Part shown: positions 11,947 through 12,738 of the stretch, piece after piece
Numbering within the stretch: the stretch's first letter is position 1
Layout: each line of letters opens with the position of its first letter
Assembly (NCBI GenBank): GCA_021796155.1
Contig: JAJYOO010000027.1
Coordinates: forward strand, 1-12,738
DNA: 12,738 nt
Reading direction: 5' to 3'
Source: Chloroflexota bacterium
GTDB taxonomy: Bacteria > Chloroflexota > Anaerolineae > Anaerolineales > Villigracilaceae
Notes under the pieces: generated by a model
The model's input: only the letters and a program-made list of their open reading frames with translations
Databases searched by the model: none
What the model was told of the DNA's origin: nothing
Translations under genes and position numbers: made by a program

Positions 11947-12738
11947 CTAGCGGCCCAGATGTTGGAACATGAGCGGGAGATTTTCAAGAAGCGGGCGGGC
12001 GGCTTGAGGAACTATTCCAAGCAGGAATAAGCCGAGGATGTCAACACCCAACATACCGCGCTGAATCCAATCCTCTTTTAAAGTCCAGCCGGTTTCTTCT
12101 CTTTGCATGACCAGCACAGCCGCCATCCTGACCGCTCCCACCAACAATCCGAGCACGCCGATCAAATACCAAATCGCGGAGCCGATTGATTCGCTGGCCA
12201 GTCCCTGCCAGAGTGCGAGACGCGGTGGAAAACCGGCTAATAAAGGAAAGCCTGCTGTTGAAAGCGCGGCGAGCACCAACGCGATGGATGCGAGCGGGTA
12301 CGCGCGAGCCAATCCCTGCACCGACGAGAATTCTAAAGACGTTTTTTCTTTTTTGAGAATTGATAATGCCAATGCCCAGATGGCAAGGCCGAGTCCGCGC
12401 GGGATCATTAATAGAAAGAAAATATCGAGGCTGCTGAGAGTCATCAGGCTCATCGTCAGCAAAATAAATCCGGTCTCCGCAATGGCAGTGTAAGCCATCA
12501 ATCGTTCCAGCCTGCGCTGGAAGGCGGCCCACAAACCTCCAGCAAGCAGCATCAACAACCCGATCCCGCGCAGACCCGCCAAGATATCGGGCGATGTCCT
12601 CAGCCAGGCGTAGCGGTCCAGGAAACTCATGCCAAAGATGCTGGCAATCGTTGGCAAAAGCCATAAAAGGAATCCGGCTGCGTATGGTGATGTCTCTTCG
12701 AGCAGTTGCGGAATCCATGTGTAAAGCGGAAAGATTGC
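11947..12738 (-). CDS. Complex I/Mrp-type proton-conducting antiporter subunit (NuoN/NuoM-like), 5' end beyond window
   Basis: The frame is open to the right edge, giving the last 263 aa of a membrane protein. It begins in PLYTWIPQLLEETSPYAAG, which matches the PLHxWLPxAHxxAPSxxS signature before transmembrane helix 7 of antiporter subunits. About seven hydrophobic helices follow, including LERLMAYTAIAETGFILLTM, equivalent to the LKRLLAYSSIxHxG helix, and IALVLAALSTAGFPLLAGF. Compared with the usual pattern, the lysine before AY and the histidine of that helix are both glutamate. The family is secure, but whether it belongs to NADH dehydrogenase, a hydrogenase or an Mrp antiporter is not. The stop is followed by the promoter of the next gene. 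Confidence 0.82.
   Translation of the reverse strand, partial: AIFPLYTWIPQLLEETSPYAAGFLLWLLPTIASIFGMSFLDRYAWLRTSPDILAGLRGIGLLMLLAGGLWAAFQRRLERLMAYTAIAETGFILLTMSLMTLSSLDIFFLLMIPRGLGLAIWALALSILKKEKTSLEFSSVQGLARAYPLASIALVLAALSTAGFPLLAGFPPRLALWQGLASESIGSAIWYLIGVLGLLVGAVRMAAVLVMQREETGWTLKEDWIQRGMLGVDILGLFLLGIVPQAARPLLENLPLMFQHLGR

Noticed and set aside
1..12738. CRISPR array, restriction or toxin-antitoxin system
   Set aside because: No spaced direct repeats of 25-40 bases, no Cas, methylase or toxin-like small gene pair was found on either strand.

Overview
The window looks like a chromosomal segment of a Chloroflexota bacterium, probably class Anaerolineae. This is inferred from the style of the genes: a SelB-SRAP pair, a LysM-M23 peptidase with a long low-complexity linker, a lone CheY-like receiver, a DUF1684 protein, and intergenic space full of short degenerate repeats. 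No rRNA or taxon-defining marker is present, so the assignment is tentative. Most genes are housekeeping. Nearly everything lies on the minus strand; the exceptions are ndk, the DUF1684 gene and an upstream gene tail at the left edge.

Layout: (1) 1-617, plus strand: the tail of an unknown gene, a perfect hairpin, then ndk, a heptanucleotide repeat array and a strong palindromic terminator shared with the convergent gene. (2) 625-3080, minus strand: adenosine deaminase, a four-helix membrane protein of unknown function and a stand-alone SUMF1/FGE-fold protein. The last two are visibly AT-richer than the rest. A decayed second copy of the add start sits between them, so this stretch has been rearranged. 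(3) 3128-4451, minus strand: a tightly coupled operon of receiver-only response regulator, ThpR (2',3'-cyclic phosphodiesterase) and RsfS (ribosome silencing factor). RsfS appears to start at CTG. (4) 4668-5180, plus strand: DUF1684 protein, followed by repeats and a terminator. (5) 5405-6407, minus strand: an ECF-type sigma factor and a small cytoplasmic zinc-binding anti-sigma factor. (6) 6473-6755: a tRNA-Val(CAC) with clear promoter and terminator, and downstream a fragmentary copy of the tRNA 3' end with its own terminator. (7) 6767-7972: membrane-anchored LysM/M23 peptidase with a strong promoter. (8) 8058-11898, minus strand: a long coiled-coil protein, SelB and an SRAP (HMCES/YedK) protein in one apparent operon. 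(9) 11947 to the right edge: the C-terminal part of a complex I/Mrp-type antiporter subunit.

I found no complete new defence or mobile system. The most unusual observations are: three independent heptanucleotide tandem arrays, one of them inside the selB reading frame; a CTG-started rsfS with an abandoned ATG-AGG-TGA start just upstream; relics of the add start and of the tRNA-Val 3' end; and an NDK whose active-site lysine is threonine although every other catalytic residue is intact.
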